Assembly: GCA_039519185.1 (NCBI GenBank)
Contig: CM076850.1
Location: 158,578,462-158,642,461 of the forward strand
Direction: 5' to 3'
Length of the DNA stretch: 64,000 bases
DNA from: Astragalus membranaceus
Taxonomy: Eukaryota; Streptophyta; Magnoliopsida; Fabales; Fabaceae
Positions 34,859 through 46,532 of this stretch are shown here, piece by piece. Every line of letters begins with the position of its first letter. The first letter of the stretch is position 1. The notes below the pieces were generated by a model. That model was not told where the DNA came from and did not search any database. It worked only from the letters and a program-made list of their open reading frames with translations. The position numbers and the translations under genes are program-made.

Positions 34859-36844
34859 TATTCGGGGTATAACCAGATTAAAATGGCTCCTGAGGATATG
34901 AAGAAGACTACTTTGACAACTATCTGGGGAACGTTCTGCTATCAGGTCATGCCGTTTGGATTGAAGAATGCCGACGCTACTTACCAAAGAGCTATGGTCA
35001 CGTTGTTTCACGATATGACGCACAAAGAGATTGAGGTGTACGTGGACGATATGATCGCAAAGTCCAGAACAGATGAAGAGTACATTGTTAATTTGCGGAA
35101 GCTCTTTGAACGGTTGAGAAAGTTCAAGCTCAGGTTAAATCCGGCTAAATGCACCTTTGGGGTGAGATCAGGAAAACTATTGGGGTTTATTGTCAGTCAA
35201 AAGGGGATAGAGGTTGACCCAGATAAAGTGCGTGCAATTCTCGAGATGCCTACTCCTAAGACAGAAAAAGAAATTCGGGGTTTCCTCGGAAGACTGAACT
35301 ACATTTCCAGGTTTATCTTCCAGTTAACTGCCACATGTGAGCCGATTTTCAAATTGCTGTGCAAGAATCAAGAGACTAAGTGGAATGATGCCTGCCAAGA
35401 AGCTTTCGAGAAGATTAAGAAATACCTGCAGAATCCGCCTATTTTAATGCCTCCGGTACATGGCAGACCGTTGATTCTGTATTTGACCGTGCTAGAAAAT
35501 TCAATGGGTTGTGTGTTAGGACAACATGACGAAACTGGCAAGAAAGAGCATGCAATTTATTATTTGAGCAAGAAGTTCACCGACTGTGAGACGAGGTATT
35601 CGTTACTAGAAAAGACTTGTTGCGCCTTGGCTTGGGCTGCTCATCGCTTGAGGCAATACATGTTAAGTCACACCACTTGGTTGGTGTCAAAGATGGATCC
35701 TATCAAGTATATCTTCGAGAAGCCTGCGCTTACAGGAAGAATTGCCAGATGGCAGATGCAGTTGTCAGAATATGATCTTCTTTATGTCACTCAAAAGGCC
35801 ATCAAAGGTAGTGCGTTGGCCGAATACCTGGCACATCAGCCTATTGAAGATTACCAGTCGATGCAGTGTGATTTCCCAGATGAGGACATTATGGCTTTAG
35901 TTGAAGAAGGAAGGTCCCCAGAGAATGAAAGGTGGAGAGTAGTGTTCGACGGTGCTTCCAACAGCTATGGGCACGGGGCTGGGGCAGTGCTGGTGTCCCC
36001 TGACAATCGCTTCATACCATTCACTACTAGATTGAGCTTCTATGTCACAAATAATATTGCGGAGTACGAGGCATGTATTTTGGGTATTCAGGCAGCTCTA
36101 GACTGGAAAGTTAAAAGATTAGATGTGTATGGAGACTCGGCCCTAGTTATCCATCAAGTGAACGGAGATTGGGAAGCCAGAGATCCTGAGTTGACACTGT
36201 ACAGAGACTACATCCGAGAATTGGTTGAGTCCTTCGAAGAAATCACGTTTCAACATCTTCCTCGCAGAGAGAATCAGTTGGTTGATGCACTGGCCACTTT
36301 AGCTTCAATGTTTAATATCAATTGTGATAAGAACTTGACACAGATCAGAATCCAGCATCGAGGTTTGCCGGCACACTCCTACTCCTGCGCAGCAATTGAA
36401 GATAGCGGAGATGATAAACCTTGGTATCATGACATCAAGCAGTATATCCTGAACAGAGAGCATCCTCCAGGGGCATCGGAAAATGATAAAAGAACGCTTA
36501 GAAGACTGTCAATGAATTTCTTCCTGAGTGGCGAGGTGCTTTACAAGAGGAATCATGATAAGGTACTCCTTAGGTGTGTGGCAAAGGAGGAAGCAGAAAG
36601 GATCATGAGAGAGGTGCATGAGGGCTCGTTCGGAACTCATTCCAACGGGCATACTATGGCAAGGAAGATATTAAGGGCTGGCTACTATTGGCTGCAGATG
36701 GAGGCAGACTGCTACATTTTTGTAAGAAAGTGCCACAAATGCCAGATTTATGCCGATCACATACACGTGCCACCGGCTTCATTAAATGTCATGACTGCAC
36801 CCTGGCCATTTTCAATGTGGGGCATGGATGTCATTGGTCCATAG
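34854..36844 (+). pseudogene. pol: Ogre RT (C-terminal part), RNase H, second RNase H, integrase start
   Basis: It resumes RT with YSGYNQIKMAPED, continues through WGTFCYQVMPFGLKNA and the catalytic YVDDM (about 35039-35053), SGKLLGFIVSQKGIEVDP and FLGRLNYISRF. A gypsy RNase H follows (LILYLTVLENSMGCVLGQHD, YSLLEKTCCALAWAAHRLRQ). A second, archaeal-type RNase H characteristic of the Tat lineage comes next (WRVVFDGASNSYGHGAGAVL, NNIAEYEACILGIQAA, VYGDSALVIHQVNGDW, RRENQLVDALATLA). The integrase zinc domain (H..H..CHKCQ) leads to MWGMDVIGP, where the frame hits TAG at 36842-36844. Integrase homology continues in another phase, so a single-base loss is the lesion. RT is split from its N-terminus by the nested element. 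Confidence 0.9.
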
Positions 36845-37452
36845 AGCCCAAGGCGTCAAACGGGCACCGCTTCATCCTAGTTGCAATTGATTACTTCACC
36901 AAATGGGTTGAAGCTGCTTCATATTCCAGCATAACCAGTTCTGTGGTCGCCAAGTTTGTAAAGAAGGACCTGGTGTGTCGCTATGGTCTCCCGGATAAAA
37001 TCATCACGGACAATGGTAGCAATCTGAATAGTAAAATGATGAAAGAATTGTGCACAGAGTTTAAGATCAAACATCATAACTCTTCTCCATACCGTCCTAA
37101 GATGAACGGGGCAGTCGAAGCAGCCAATAAGAATATTAAGAGGATTGTGCAAAAGATGGTAGTAACCTACAAAGATTGGCCCGAGATGCTTCCTTTTGCT
37201 TTGCACGGGTATCGTACTTCAGTGCGTACCTCAACCGGGGCAACTCCCTTCTCTTTGGTGTATGGGTCGGAAGCAGTCCTCCCTATTGAAGTTGAGATAC
37301 CCTCCCTACGGGTGCTAATGGAAACAAAATTAGAAGAAGCAGAATGGGTTCAAGCTCGTCTAGATCAATTGAATCTCATTGAAGAAAAGAGAGTAGTCGC
37401 TCTGTGTCATGGGCAGTTGTACCAGCAAAGAATGAGGAAGGCTTTTGAGAAG
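36845..37452 (+). pseudogene. pol: Ogre integrase core, 3' truncated
   Basis: In the phase after the frameshift: IEPKASNGHRFILVAIDYFT, KWVEA, then DDE-type positions in IITDNGSNLNS and MNGAVEAANKNIKRIV, and WPEMLPFALHGYRTSVRTST, typical of gypsy integrases. Homology stops after LYQQRMRKAFEK at 37452. From 37453 the sequence is the Tekay-like LTR and the remaining codons to 37506 are foreign. The C-terminal integrase module, 3' region and LTR of this Ogre are missing. Confidence 0.9.
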
Positions 37453-37684
37453 TTCGACCTCAAAATAATTAGTAGAATTATTTGGGTGTTAACCCAATTA
37501 AATTAATTTAGTACTTGACTGGTAAATTTAATGAGTGCTAAAATTATTTATTGGTTGTCAGCGGATCGTTAACCGGATAATAAGGAAGTTTTGGAATCGA
37601 AATAAGAGATTTGGATCAATATGGTAATTGGACCACGTTACCACCTATATATTAAATAAATATATATGTGTATACGTGTGTGCG

Positions 37685-37835
37685 TGTGAGTGAAGAGGAG
37701 AAAGAATTAATTGAAAGAAAAGGAAGAAAAGAAAGAAAGCAGCGAGAGAAGAGAAACAGAGAAGGAAAAGAGAGAAAAGGAGAGAAAAGAGAAAGAAAGG
37801 GTGAGGAGGAAGAAGAGGAAAAATGGAAGGTTTCG
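37685..37835. repeat. 150-bp purine tract in the Tekay-like LTR
   Basis: Nearly uninterrupted G/A on the plus strand (GAAAGAAAAGGAAGAAAAGA style). The same tract occurs at 42497-42647, and a diverged pyrimidine counterpart at 6370-6440 in the inverted LTR fragment, so it is a conserved part of the family. Confidence 0.85.
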
Positions 37836-38690
37836 GTTCATCAAAACGACTTCCTTCCAACACGAAAAACGTTCAGCGTTACTCCCTCTTCGATTTGGTA
37901 CCAAAATCTTCATCATCAACTCACTCTCCTCAAATCCACCATTTTCGAATTTAAGAGGAAATAGAGGTTTTTGTTGTTCAAGCTCAAAGGAAAGCTTTGG
38001 ATGGTGTTTGGGAGCAAGCTCAAGGTGGATTGCGCAAGTATTGAAGTCCGATTTGGGGTTTGTGAAGAATCAAGAGGTTAGGGTTCAAATTGGGGTTTTT
38101 GTGAATAGTGGCTTGAGGTTGAAGGAGAAGATGAATAGTGTTTGGGGAAGATTTCGAGGAATTTGGTATTTCGGTCAAAAGAGGTTTCGTGATCGAGTGG
38201 GAAGCTTTGGAAGCGGATTGGGGGTCGCCGGAGCGGGGAGCGTTCGTGTGGCCACTCGGTGAATTCGGCTCGATCGTGGTTCACGCTTCAAGGGTGAGTT
38301 CTACTCACGTTTAGGATTTTTGTTTTTTTTGAATTAATTGATTGATCGTTTTATCGCTTTCGCTGGTCTGGAATATTACTTGATATTGTCTGTTTCGGGT
38401 TAGGAATTGATTGGAGCGAATCTCGGGTTGAGTCGTGTTGAAATGGAATTTTTAGTGATTTGATTTCGGAAGATTTTGAGTCAAAAACCATTATTTTTAA
38501 ACATGTCGAATTTTGATGAAAATCGAATGTGTCGAGTCTTTGATTGGATTGGTTGATCGAGTGAGGACGTTGGATATGTTTTTGTACTATTTTGGTGTTA
38601 GGATCAGACTGGAACAGGTACCGGAAGTGATCGGAATTGATCGGAACGACGAAAAATGCAAAGCGGAATGAAAATAGAATGCTGTCAAAT

Positions 38691-38804
38691 GCGCACGATC
38701 CGTGCGCCCCAGGCGCACGAACCGTGCGTCTGGTTCTGTTTCTATTTCGCAAATTTTTATAAAAGGGCGCACGACCCGTGCGTATGGGAGCACGGTCCGT
38801 GCGC
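38691..38804. repeat. Paired GCACG-N-CCGTGC palindromes
   Basis: GCGCACGATCCGTGCGC (38691-38707), GCGCACGAACCGTGCG (38713-38728), GCGCACGACCCGTGCG (38767-38782) and GCACGGTCCGTGCGC (38790-38804). The four are arranged as two pairs, with the arms conserved and the central three bases variable. Duplicated at 43501-43614. Confidence 0.88.
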
Positions 38805-39316
38805 AGCGTTCTGTCCAAAATTTTCAAAGTGCCCAAAATGATTCCGTTTCGATTCCAATCCTCTCCCAATCCTTTCCTAACCCTTCTATAATGATATTAG
38901 GCTTATAATGTCATGATTTTGGGTATGTTTCAAAAGGGTTTTATAAAATACTTTTGAAGTTGAAATTGTTTCGAAAAGTCGAACCATAGTACACGTGTGC
39001 GGATATGTTTATTAATAATAAAGCGGACTATGAGTCCTACGTGGTACGGTATAACTGACGCGAGATAATTATTATTTATTGTCTAAAACGGTCTACGATT
39101 CACAATATATATATTATATCGACTATAGGAAACGGCCCGATGCGGGTGTTATGTTCAATTATTGGTCTGAATGTAAATGAACTAAATGTTCATATGATTG
39201 TAGATATATATATATTATATCGAGTTTGGGTGACGACCCATGTTGACATACTAGGCGGGGAAGTCATGAACCCTTACCCTAGGCTCTGTGCCATTAGGAA
39301 ACACTATTGGTAATGG

Positions 39317-39533
39317 GGTTCGCCGGGATTAGCAAGTGGATTGTGGTCGGTGTTGTGTCAAAAGTTTGTACTACGTTCATCGGGATTAGCAAGTGGATTG
39401 CGGTCGGTGGTACGTAGAAAGGCCTAGGATATTAGTTCATCGGGATTAGCAAGTGGATTGCGGTCGGTGTCCTACTAGATCGAAGCCTTATTGTATGATT
39501 CACCGGGATTAGCAAGTGGATTGCGGTCGGTGT
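39317..39533 (+). repeat. Fourfold CGGGATTAGCAAGTGGATTG repeat
   Basis: Four copies of about 34 bp (TTCRYCGGGATTAGCAAGTG...GATTGYGGTCGGTG) start at about 39318, 39375, 39435 and 39498, a step of 57-63 bp. The intervening sequence is only partly similar, so conservation is concentrated in the 34-bp core. Confidence 0.9.
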
Positions 39534-39987
39534 TGTGTCAAACCTTAAAAATGTTTTAAATGGACCGAGAGTGTTAGTAGGGGTCTCGGTAGAACTCACT
39601 GAGATTGTATCTCATTGTTTATATGTTGTGGTTTTATAGATAAACAGGGAAAGTGGAGATCCAAGAGGCACGAGTAGGTGGTACTCGGATGGTTGCTGAA
39701 GACTTAGCTTTTATGCTTAAGTTATGTTTTCCCTTGTTAGTTATGTATCACGACATTATGACTTTAACTGTTGTAAAAGTTATGTATTTATTTCCGCTTT
39801 CTTGTGCGATATTGAACACTGTATTTCACTGATGGTTTATGGTCTTATTTATGTTTAAGACTGTTCTGTTGTTATTCAGTGAAAATCTTATTGTGGTGTT
39901 CAGTATTTAAACAGGAAATATATCTCTGATGTTTTAGGAATGGTGCACTTGGGTATTTTTACTCGATAAAAATACCGGGGTGTTACA

Positions 39988-41656
39988 ACTATTGGGGTTT
40001 ATTGTCAGTCAAAAGGGGATAGAGGTTGACCCAGATAAAGTGCGTGCAATTCTCGAGATGCCTACTCCTAAGACAGAAAAAGAAATTCGGGGTTTCCTCG
40101 GAAGACTGAACTACATTTCCAGGTTTATCTTCCAGTTAACTGCCACATGTGAGCCGATTTTCAAATTGCTGTGCAAGAATCAAGAGACTAAGTGGAATGA
40201 TGCCTGCCAAGAAGCTTTCGAGAAGATTAAGAAATACCTGCAGAATCCGCCTATTTTAATGCCTCCGGTACATGGCAGACCGTTGATTCTGTATTTGACC
40301 GTGCTAGAAAATTCAATGGGTTGTGTGTTAGGACAACATGACGAAACTGGCAAGAAAGAGCATGCAATTTATTATTTGAGCAAGAAGTTCACCGACTGTG
40401 AGACGAGGTATTCGTTACTAGAAAAGACTTGTTGCGCCTTGGCTTGGGCTGCTCATCGCTTGAGGCAATACATGTTAAGTCACACCACTTGGTTGGTGTC
40501 AAAGATGGATCCTATCAAGTATATCTTCGAGAAGCCTGCGCTTACAGGAAGAATTGCCAGATGGCAGATGCAGTTGTCAGAATATGATCTTCTTTATGTC
40601 ACTCAAAAGGCCATCAAAGGTAGTGCGTTGGCCGAATACCTGGCACATCAGCCTATTGAAGATTACCAGTCGATGCAGTGTGATTTCCCAGATGAGGACA
40701 TTATGGCTTTAGTTGAAGAAGGAAGGTCCCCAGAGAATGAAAGGTGGAGAGTAGTGTTCGACGGTGCTTCCAACAGCTATGGGCACGGGGCTGGGGCAGT
40801 GCTGGTGTCCCCTGACAATCGCTTCATACCATTCACTACTAGATTGAGCTTCTATGTCACAAATAATATTGCGGAGTACGAGGCATGTATTTTGGGTATT
40901 CAGGCAGCTCTAGACTGGAAAGTTAAAAGATTAGATGTGTATGGAGACTCGGCCCTAGTTATCCATCAAGTGAACGGAGATTGGGAAGCCAGAGATCCTG
41001 AGTTGACACTGTATAGAGACTACATCCGAGAATTGGTTGAGTCCTTCGAAGAAATCACGTTTCAACATCTTCCTCGCAGAGAGAATCAGTTGGTTGATGC
41101 ACTGGCCACTTTAGCTTCAATGTTTAATATCAATTGTGATAAGAACTTGACACAGATCAGAATCCAGCATCGAGGTTTGCCGGCACACTCCTACTCCTGC
41201 GCAGCAATTGAAGATAGCGGAGATGATAAACCTTGGTATCATGACATCAAGCAGTATATCCTGAACAGAGAGCATCCTCCAGGGGCATCGGAAAATGATA
41301 AAAGAACGCTTAGAAGACTGTCAATGAATTTCTTCCTGAGTGGCGAGGTGCTTTACAAGAGGAATCATGATAAGGTACTCCTTAGGTGTGTGGCAAAGGA
41401 GGAAGCAGAAAGGATCATGAGAGAGGTGCATGAGGGCTCGTTCGGAACTCATTCCAACGGGCATACTATGGCAAGGAAGATATTAAGGGCTGGCTACTAT
41501 TGGCTGCAGATGGAGGCAGACTGCTACATTTTTGTAAGAAAGTGCCACAAATGCCAGATTTATGCCGATCACATACACGTGCCACCGACTTCATTAAATG
41601 TCATGACTGCACCCTGGCCATTTTCAATGTGGGGCATGGATGTCATTGGTCCATAG
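39988..41656 (+). pseudogene. pol: Second copy of Ogre pol (late RT to integrase start)
   Basis: Starts mid-RT at LLGFIVSQKGIEVDP, directly after the LTR terminus TGTTACA, and is a copy of 35176-36844 (offset 4812). It includes RNase H, the second RNase H and the integrase zinc domain, with the same TAG-causing frameshift at 41654-41656. Visible differences are rare and mostly C to T or G to A: C36211 to T41023, and GGC to GAC at 41587, which changes one Ala to Thr. Confidence 0.92.
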
Positions 41657-42264
41657 AGCCCAAGGCGTCAAACGGGCACCGCTTCATCCTAGTTGCAATT
41701 GATTACTTCACCAAATGGGTTGAAGCTGCTTCATATTCCAGCATAACCAGTTCTGTGGTCGCCAAGTTTGTAAAGAAGGACCTGGTGTGTCGCTATGGTC
41801 TCCCGGATAAAATCATCACGGACAATGGTAGCAATCTGAATAGTAAAATGATGAAAGAATTGTGTATAGAGTTTAAGATCAAACATCATAACTCTTCTCC
41901 ATACCGTCCTAAGATGAACGGGGCAGTCGAAGCAGCCAATAAGAATATTAAGAGGATTGTGCAAAAGATGGTAGTAACCTACAAAGATTGGCCCGAGATG
42001 CTTCCTTTTGCTTTGCACGGGTATCGTACTTCAGTGCGTACCTCAACCGGGGCAACTCCCTTCTCTTTGGTGTATGGGTCGGAAGCAGTCCTCCCTATTG
42101 AAGTTGAGATACCCTCCCTACGGGTGCTAATGGAAACAAAATTAGAAGAAGCAGAATGGGTTCAAGCTCGTCTAGATCAATTGAATCTCATTGAAGAAAA
42201 GAGAGTAGTCGCTCTGTGTCATGGGCAGTTGTACCAGCAAAGAATGAGGAAGGCTTTTGAGAAG
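41657..42264 (+). pseudogene. pol: Second copy of the Ogre integrase core, truncated
   Basis: Copy of 36845-37452 with the same breakpoint into the Tekay-like LTR. Two C to T changes near 41864-41866 convert a Thr codon to Ile. The shared frameshift and breakpoint show the duplication followed both lesions. Confidence 0.92.
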
Positions 42265-43695
42265 TTCGACCTCAAAATAATTAGTAGAATTATTTGGGTG
42301 TTAACCCAATTAAATTAATTTAGTACTTGACTGGTAAATTTAATGAGTGCTAAAATTATTTATTGGTTGTCAGCGGATCGTTAACCGGATAATAAGGAAG
42401 TTTTGGAATCGAAATAAGAGATTTGGATCAATATGGTAATTGGACCACGTTACCACCTATATATTAAATAAATATATATGTGTATACGTGTGTGCGTGTG
42501 AGTGAAGAGGAGAAAGAATTAATTGAAAGAAAAGGAAGAAAAGAAAGAAAGCAGCGAGAGAAGAGAAACAGAGAAGGAAAAGAGAGAAAAGGAGAGAAAA
42601 GAGAAAGAAAGGGTGAGGAGGAAGAAGAGGAAAAATGGAAGGTTTCGGTTCATCAAAACGACTTCCTTCCAACACGAAAAACGTTCAGCGTTACTCCCTC
42701 TTCGATTTGGTACCAAAATCTTCATCATCAACTCACTCTCCTCAAATCCACCATTTTCGAATTTAAGAGGAAATAGAGGTTTTTGTTGTTAAAGCTCAAA
42801 GGAAAGCTTTGGATGGTGTTTGGGAGCAAGCTCAAGGTGGATTGCGCAAGTATTGAAGTCCGATTTGGGGTTTGTGAAGAATCAAGAGGTTAGGTCAAAT
42901 TGGGGTTTTTGTGAATAGTGGCTTGAGGTTGAAGGAGAAGATGAATAGTGTTTGGGGAAGATTTCGAGGAATTTGGTATTTCGGTCAAAAGAGGTTTCGT
43001 GATCGAGTGGGAAGCTTTGGAAGCGGATTGGGGGTCGCCGGAGCGGGGAGCGTTCGTGTGGCCACTCGGTGAATTCGGCTCGATCGTGGTTCACGCTTCA
43101 AGGGTGAGTTCTACTCACGTTTAGGATTTTTGTTTTTTTTGAATTAATTGATTGATCGTTTTATCGCTTTCGCTGGTCTGGAATATTACTTGATATTGTC
43201 TGTTTCGGGTTAGGAATTGATTGGAGCGAATCTCGGGTTGAGTCGTGTTGAAATGGAATTTTTAGTGATTTGATTTCGGAAGATTTTGAGTCAAAAACCA
43301 TTATTTTTAAACATGTCGAATTTTGATGAAAATCGAATGTGTCGAGTCTTTGATTGGATTGGTTGATCGAGTGAGGACGTTGGATATGTTTTTGTACTAT
43401 TTTGGTGTTAGGATCAGACTGGAACAGGTACCGGAAGTGATCGGAATTGATCGGAACGACGAAAAATGCAAAGCGGAATGAAAATAGAATGCTGTCAAAT
43501 GCGCACGATCCGTGCGCCCCAGGCGCACGAACCGTGCGTCTGGTTCTGTTTCTATTTCGCAAATTTTTATAAAAGGGCGCACGACCCGTGCGTATGGGAG
43601 CACGGTCCGTGCGCAGCGTTCTGTCCAAAATTTTCAAAGTGCCCAAAATGATTCCGTTTCGATTCCAATCCTCTCCCAATCCTTTCCTAACCCTT
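42265..43695 (+). mobile_element. Second copy of the Tekay-like LTR, cut by Athila
   Basis: Copy of 37453-38885 with one C to A change near 42791 and a 2-bp deletion near 42895. It stops at ...AACCCTT, where the Athila LTR begins. The expected continuation (CTATAATGATATTAGG as at 38886) should resume beyond the right edge of the window. The palindrome pairs (43501-43614) and purine tract (42497-42647) are present. Confidence 0.9.
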
Positions 43696-45195
43696 TGTTT
43701 GCGCTCGTGTGTGTTTTTTAATCGCAATATCAGTGCAAGTATACACGTCGTACAAGTAATAAAGTGGATAAAAGTAAGAGATCGTTCCCACGAGGATTGA
43801 TTAACTTTCAGAGTTCAAGTCTTTAAAACATAAGTGAAACAAGTAACAAATCGGCACTAAAAGTTGGTATCAAGACTAATAACATACATAAAGCATGTGA
43901 ACAAGAAGTGGTTGTGAATATGGAATAGTATGAGTTGGATTGCTGCATGCAAGTAAATCTCCTCTAGTCAGACGTTATAACGTTTACACGTTATTACGCA
44001 CAAATGCTATGTTGTATAGACGTTATAACGTTTGAACGCTGTTGCAAAAGAGCTGTGCTTTTCAGTCACAAAACGTCAGAGCTTCAAGTACTAGAATTCC
44101 TATGTCTAGGTTCTAAGTAGGCCTACTCCTGTATTTTAAGTTCCCACAGCAATGTCCTATGAACTATTATCCATTCTATGTCTAGACTTAGATAAAAATG
44201 CCTAAATGTCTTTAGTGCACCTTTTCATTCACATAAATCTTTGAGTTCTTTTCATAGACCATGTCTGTACCTATGAATCTACTTATTTTAAGTGATCAGT
44301 TCAAAACAAGTTTGGAAATATTAACATGCAAAGATTTAAAACGCATAATCATCAATACTTCATAACATTAAACTAGAGGTTCATTACATGCAAAACAACA
44401 ACCCAACTACCAATGTTTAGCTCATGATGAGCATCCTTACAGAAATAAGAGGAGTTAAAATCCAAATACCGTACATAGAGAAAAGGAGACTAAACGCAAA
44501 AGATACGCCTAGGTGGCCTTCCTTCATGCACGCTGTAAAGACGTTACAACGTCTGAGCCTAACAGTAATGGTTGCGAATGAAGATGGAACTTGGGGCCTT
44601 GAGAAAATTTTAAAATGAAGAAGTCTGTGTCCAGAACTTCTTTTAGAAAAACTATCTCTGAAAAATGGAGGAAGGTGGATGATGAATGGAGTCGTGTGTA
44701 TTCCGCATGGTGCACCCTTGCCTTTTTGTAGAGAGAGAATAGCCATGGTCAAAAGAGGGTCACATGCTTGCTGATGTCATTCCCCACCTTCCAAGTTTGC
44801 TTGCGAGTTGACTCTGCCCTGAAGTGACACCACACTGCTACAGTGCGTCAGCCGTGTCAGCGCTGAGGAGAGAGAAGATCTTCTTCATTTCCAGATCTTT
44901 GACCATCACTACATGCGCGCCAAAATGAGATATTATTTTCTTGCCTTGCTGCCTTCCGTCAGACGTTACGAGAGACGCTGCCACGTTTGGATTACTGCAC
45001 AAACACAAGAAGCATCAAAACGCTCACAAAGGCGCCAATTGGCACCAAAATGCCTAGAATTTGTAATTTAGCCCCTTTCTAACTAAAAGCAATAAACTAA
45101 CAGAAACTTTACTAGAAACAACCTACTATTGCCAGAGAACTTGCATGATTTAACTTTGAATAAGTATAACTAACTCATATAAATATGAGTTATCA
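43696..45195 (-). repeat. Athila 3' LTR
   Basis: 1500 bp. The minus strand starts TGATAACTCATATTTATATG at 45195, right after the PPT, and ends ...CGAGCGCAAACA at 43696. Palindrome copies: 43971-43985, 44019-44034 and 44539-44554, plus a degenerate one near 44961-44989. The 5 bp before the LTR on the plus strand are CCCTT, the predicted target duplication. Confidence 0.88.
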
Positions 45196-46532
45196 CACCC
45201 CCAAACTTAAACCATTGCTTGTCCTCAAGCAATTGAAATACAACATATGAAAAGATGCAAGAAACTAAATACACCAACAGTTTACACCCTGCTCATCTAT
45301 TCAAAAATTTTCTTCAAGGGGCTAATTTCTTCAGACTTACACTACACACTCACGCACCAATGCACAATTACATTCTAGATTCATTACTGCCCAAAGTGAG
45401 TGTGTGATCTCTGTATCAATTCTTTTCCTAGCTAGGTTCAGAAGCTACCCTAGCCTATGAAAGAGTGGTTTCCATATGGTGAGAGTATAACATCTTTCAA
45501 AACAAGGAGTAGGCTAACATTTTCACATAAGACATGAGGGTTAATTGAAGCACAACAAAGGGTCTTATCTTGGGTGCTAGGACTAGATTTGTGCAAACTA
45601 CTTTTCTAACTCACACAACACAAAACACACAGCTGCAACCCCTCATTACTGAGCAATTTTTCTTTTGGTTTTCTTCACTTTTGGTTTGGAGCTTTTGTGA
45701 TTTTTCTCCTTTGTTGATCCTTTGGATTTGACAATTTAGGATTGAGATAATTGGGGTACCCAGTATTTGTTTCGGGAATTTGCAGCAAACACAGAGGACA
45801 TGTGGATTTTTCCACTTATTTGAAACAACACACACTTTTTTGGTCTTTTTGGAGTAGACGTTATAACGTTTATAGGAGAGACGCTACAACGTTTGATAAC
45901 ACAGAACACAACACACAAACACACACGACATACGTTATAACGTTACGGGTAGACGTTACAACGTTGCACTCACACTACACAAGCACTAATCATCCTACAG
46001 TCTTTGCACCCAGCCTTAGTACAACCTGATATACCCCCAAACTTAGCTTCTACTGCTACTCTGAGTTTTTAATCAAGTTCTACCATCACCATAGTCAACC
46101 AGCACTAGCTTTGCATCAATTAGTCCTTAGCTAACTAGGTTTTCCTCAAAACAGAGTTTGTGTGGAAGCAGTAATCAATTCTATTCATTTAAGCATGCAT
46201 CAGCTACTCACACACATTCACACCAAGTCATTATTAGATTTAGCCCAAAGAGAAACATTTTTGATGATTACTCGCGTAGGGAAGTAAACTGATTTTGCAT
46301 TTCCTTTCAAGCATACACGAAACATAAAAATGATCCTCCCCCCCAAACAAAAAGATGAGCAGTGTCCCCACTGCTCACTGAATTTTGAAAAATGAGAGAG
46401 GAACATTCACACAAAACAGAAACAAAACAACTACTGACTACTAACTCTCCAGACGTTGTAACGTCTGGACAGCTATTTATTTGTACTGAAATTGCAAACT
46501 ATAACTATTCTACTGCTAAAAAGAGGGCTAAC
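45196..46532 (-). other. Athila 3' untranslated region with PPT
   Basis: On the minus strand AAGTTTGGGGGTG (45196-45208) abuts the LTR start and is the polypurine tract. A second purine run lies near 46030 and another near 46340. Five palindrome copies lie at 45856, 45879, 45931, 45951 and 46451. No coding region was recognised in these 1.3 kb. Confidence 0.8.

Larger units (their letters stand above)
12547..37452 (+). mobile_element. Ogre (Tat lineage Ty3-gypsy), 3' truncated, carrying a nested insertion
   Basis: Order: 5' LTR (12547-15667), tRNA-Arg-type PBS, long leader, ORF1, gag, PR, intron, RT (split by 23456-34853), RNase H, second RNase H, integrase. ORF1 upstream of gag, the PRO-RT intron and the dual RNase H are diagnostic of Ogre. 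The end of integrase, the 3' region and the 3' LTR are missing, because pol runs into a Tekay-like LTR at 37453. It sits inside the SIRE remnant; the 5 bp before it are GTCAT, whose partner cannot be found. It carries one in-frame stop and two frameshifts outside the insertion. Confidence 0.92.
37453..39987 (+). mobile_element. Tekay-like Ty3-gypsy LTR, 5' truncated, 3' end intact
   Basis: It ends in ...ACCGGGGTGTTACA (39987), preceded by an inverted repeat GGTATTTTTACTCG/TAAAAATACC. It starts abruptly after the Ogre integrase without a TG terminus, so its 5' end is lost. It aligns in order with the minus-strand fragment at 3890-6813. Landmarks: purine tract 37685-37835, palindrome pairs 38691-38804, a single GACGGCCC-like word near 39133, and a fourfold GGGATTAGCAAGTGGATTG repeat at 39317-39533. 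Orientation is taken from the alignment; lineage is inferred from the termini only. Open frames over the purine tract (Lys/Glu-rich) are not genes. Confidence 0.7.

Noticed and set aside
37668..38262. Glu/Lys-rich open frames as a gene between Ogre pol and the LTR
   Set aside because: They run over a purine tract inside the LTR and are duplicated with it; phases are not conserved in the copy (183 versus 89 codons).
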